45,466 bases of DNA from Rhizobacter sp. (GTDB taxonomy: Bacteria; Pseudomonadota; Gammaproteobacteria; Burkholderiales; Burkholderiaceae_C), in contig JANXZA010000013.1 in NCBI GenBank assembly GCA_025355745.1, forward strand, positions 1-45,466. The letters run 5' to 3'. Below the pieces are notes generated by a model. The model did not search any database. It saw nothing but the letters and a program-made list of their open reading frames with translations, and was not told where the DNA came from. Positions within the stretch are counted from its first letter, which is position 1. The number at the start of each line of letters is the position of its first letter. Both the position numbers and the translations under genes were made by a program. Positions 44,387 through 45,466 of this stretch are shown here, one piece after another.

Positions 44387-45466
44387 ATGAGCGCAGTCAT
44401 CGACCAACCCGGCCACGGTCACGGCCACGATCACACGCACGACGACCACGGGCACGGTGCGCCGCACGGCTGGCGCCGCTGGCTCTACGCGACCAACCAC
44501 AAGGACATCGGCACGATGTACCTGCTGTTCTCGTTCACGATGTTCATCGTCGGCGGCATCCTGGCGCTGGTCATCCGCGCCGAGCTGTTCCAGCCCGGCC
44601 TGCAGTTCGTGAACCCGCAGCTGTTCAACCAGCTCACCACGATGCACGGCCTGATCATGGTGTTCGGCGCCATCATGCCGGCCTTCGTCGGCTTCGCGAA
44701 CTGGATGATCCCGCTGCAGATCGGCGCGGCCGACATGGCGTTCGCGCGCATGAACAACCTGAGCTTCTGGATGCTGATCCCGGCTGCGATCATGATCGTC
44801 GGCTCGTTCTTCATGCCCGGCGGCGCGCCTGCGGCGGGCTGGACGCTGTACGCACCGCTGACGCTGCAGATGGGCCCGTCGATGGACGCCGGCATCTTCG
44901 CGCTGCACATCCTGGGCGCGAGCTCGATCATGGGCTCGATCAACATCATCGTCACCGTGCTCAACATGCGCGCGCCCGGCATGACGCTGATGAAGATGCC
45001 GCTGTTCTGCTGGACCTGGCTGATCACCGCCTACCTGCTGATCGCCGTGATGCCGGTGCTCGCCGGAGCGATCACGATGACGCTGACCGACCGCCACTTC
45101 GGCACCAGTTTCTTCAACCCGGCCGGTGGCGGTGACCCGGTGATGTACCAGCACATCTTCTGGTTCTTCGGTCACCCCGAGGTCTATATCATGATTTTGC
45201 CGGCCTTCGGCATCATCAGCCAGATCGTGCCCGCTTTCGCCCGCAAGAAGCTGTTCGGTTATGCCTCCATGGTGTATGCCACTTCCAGCATTGCCATCCT
45301 GTCGTTCATCGTCTGGGCGCACCACATGTTCACCTCCGGCATGCCGGTGACGGGCCAGCTTTTCTTCATGTACGCGACGATGCTGATTGCGGTGCCGACC
45401 GCCGTGAAGATTTTCAACTGGATTGCCACCATGTGGCAGGGTTCCATGACGTTTGAGACACCCATG
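44387..45466 (+). CDS. coxA: CoxA, cytochrome c oxidase subunit I (5' part, runs off the window)
   Basis: The first 360 codons of the haem-copper oxidase catalytic subunit; the frame is open to the last base. [49 protein letters not shown] (His ligand of haem a in TMHGLIM), [58 protein letters not shown] (CuB His and Tyr cross-link) and [12 protein letters not shown] (two CuB His) identify an A1-type proton-pumping enzyme. The cytoplasmic N-terminus is His/Asp-rich (about residues 9-27), which is unusual. ATG 44387 follows ACAGGA by 7 bp, and the gene starts 58 bp after coxB. Confidence 0.97.
   Translation, partial: MSAVIDQPGHGHGHDHTHDDHGHGAPHGWRRWLYATNHKDIGTMYLLFSFTMFIVGGILALVIRAELFQPGLQFVNPQLFNQLTTMHGLIMVFGAIMPAFVGFANWMIPLQIGAADMAFARMNNLSFWMLIPAAIMIVGSFFMPGGAPAAGWTLYAPLTLQMGPSMDAGIFALHILGASSIMGSINIIVTVLNMRAPGMTLMKMPLFCWTWLITAYLLIAVMPVLAGAITMTLTDRHFGTSFFNPAGGGDPVMYQHIFWFFGHPEVYIMILPAFGIISQIVPAFARKKLFGYASMVYATSSIAILSFIVWAHHMFTSGMPVTGQLFFMYATMLIAVPTAVKIFNWIATMWQGSMTFETPM

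Overview
The window is a GC-rich chromosomal segment from a betaproteobacterium, almost certainly of the order Burkholderiales (Rubrivivax/Leptothrix/Methylibium-like). This is inferred from gene order and protein features: a full mraY-to-lpxC division and cell-wall (dcw) cluster, the hemL-thiD-rubredoxin-pilGHIJL block, a PyrX-type pseudo-dihydroorotase, a Bug/TctC periplasmic binding protein, and a DUF2244 gene ahead of coxBA. No tRNA, rRNA, CRISPR, phage or transposase gene was found. Nearly all the DNA is tightly packed housekeeping sequence.

Layout. 1-13.3 kb: the end of murF, then mraY, murD, ftsW, murG, murC, ddl, ftsQ, ftsA, ftsZ and lpxC, all on + and many coupled by ATGA overlaps. 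They carry peptidoglycan precursor synthesis into septation and lipid A synthesis. 13.3-13.7 kb: two small membrane proteins. 13.7-18.2 kb, minus strand: thiD-like kinase, hemL, mpl (peptidoglycan recycling) and a YqiA-like esterase. 18.4-29.0 kb: rubredoxin, then the twitching-motility chemosensory system pilG-pilH-pilI-pilJ-pilL, ending in a 2130-residue hybrid kinase. 29.2-30.7 kb: DNA photolyase (-). 30.7-35.5 kb: yqgE-ruvX-pyrR-pyrB-pyrX-plsC. 35.6-40.6 kb: gpmA (-), then rhodanese-grxC-secB-gpsA (the order also seen in E. coli), a TctC-type binding protein, and trmL (-). 40.7-45.5 kb: comF (-) diverging from a bioC-like methyltransferase, then DUF2244, coxB (CuA plus fused cytochrome c) and the 5' part of coxA.

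The most unusual content is repeat DNA. Family A has six copies of a ~94-127 bp inverted repeat whose arms iterate the hexamer GCAGAG with spacers that grow 2, 3, 4 nt toward the loop. One copy (family B) has a related design built on ACAAAG/ACCAAG. Family C is a ~180-200 bp element with CCCTCTCCC/GGGAGAGGG hairpins. One family C copy sits in frame inside murD and adds about 100 residues to an essential enzyme. A second C copy (murG/murC) and the B copy (murC/ddl) each lie inside a short linker ORF that begins with an ATGA overlap on the upstream stop codon and ends with an ATGA overlap on the downstream start codon, so translational coupling could pass through the repeat. The two C copies share a 22-bp perfect palindrome in which four arm positions differ, all with compensating changes. 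These repeats are the best candidates for something not yet properly described.

Assignments rest on reading motifs and context by eye. No database search, folding program or alignment was run.
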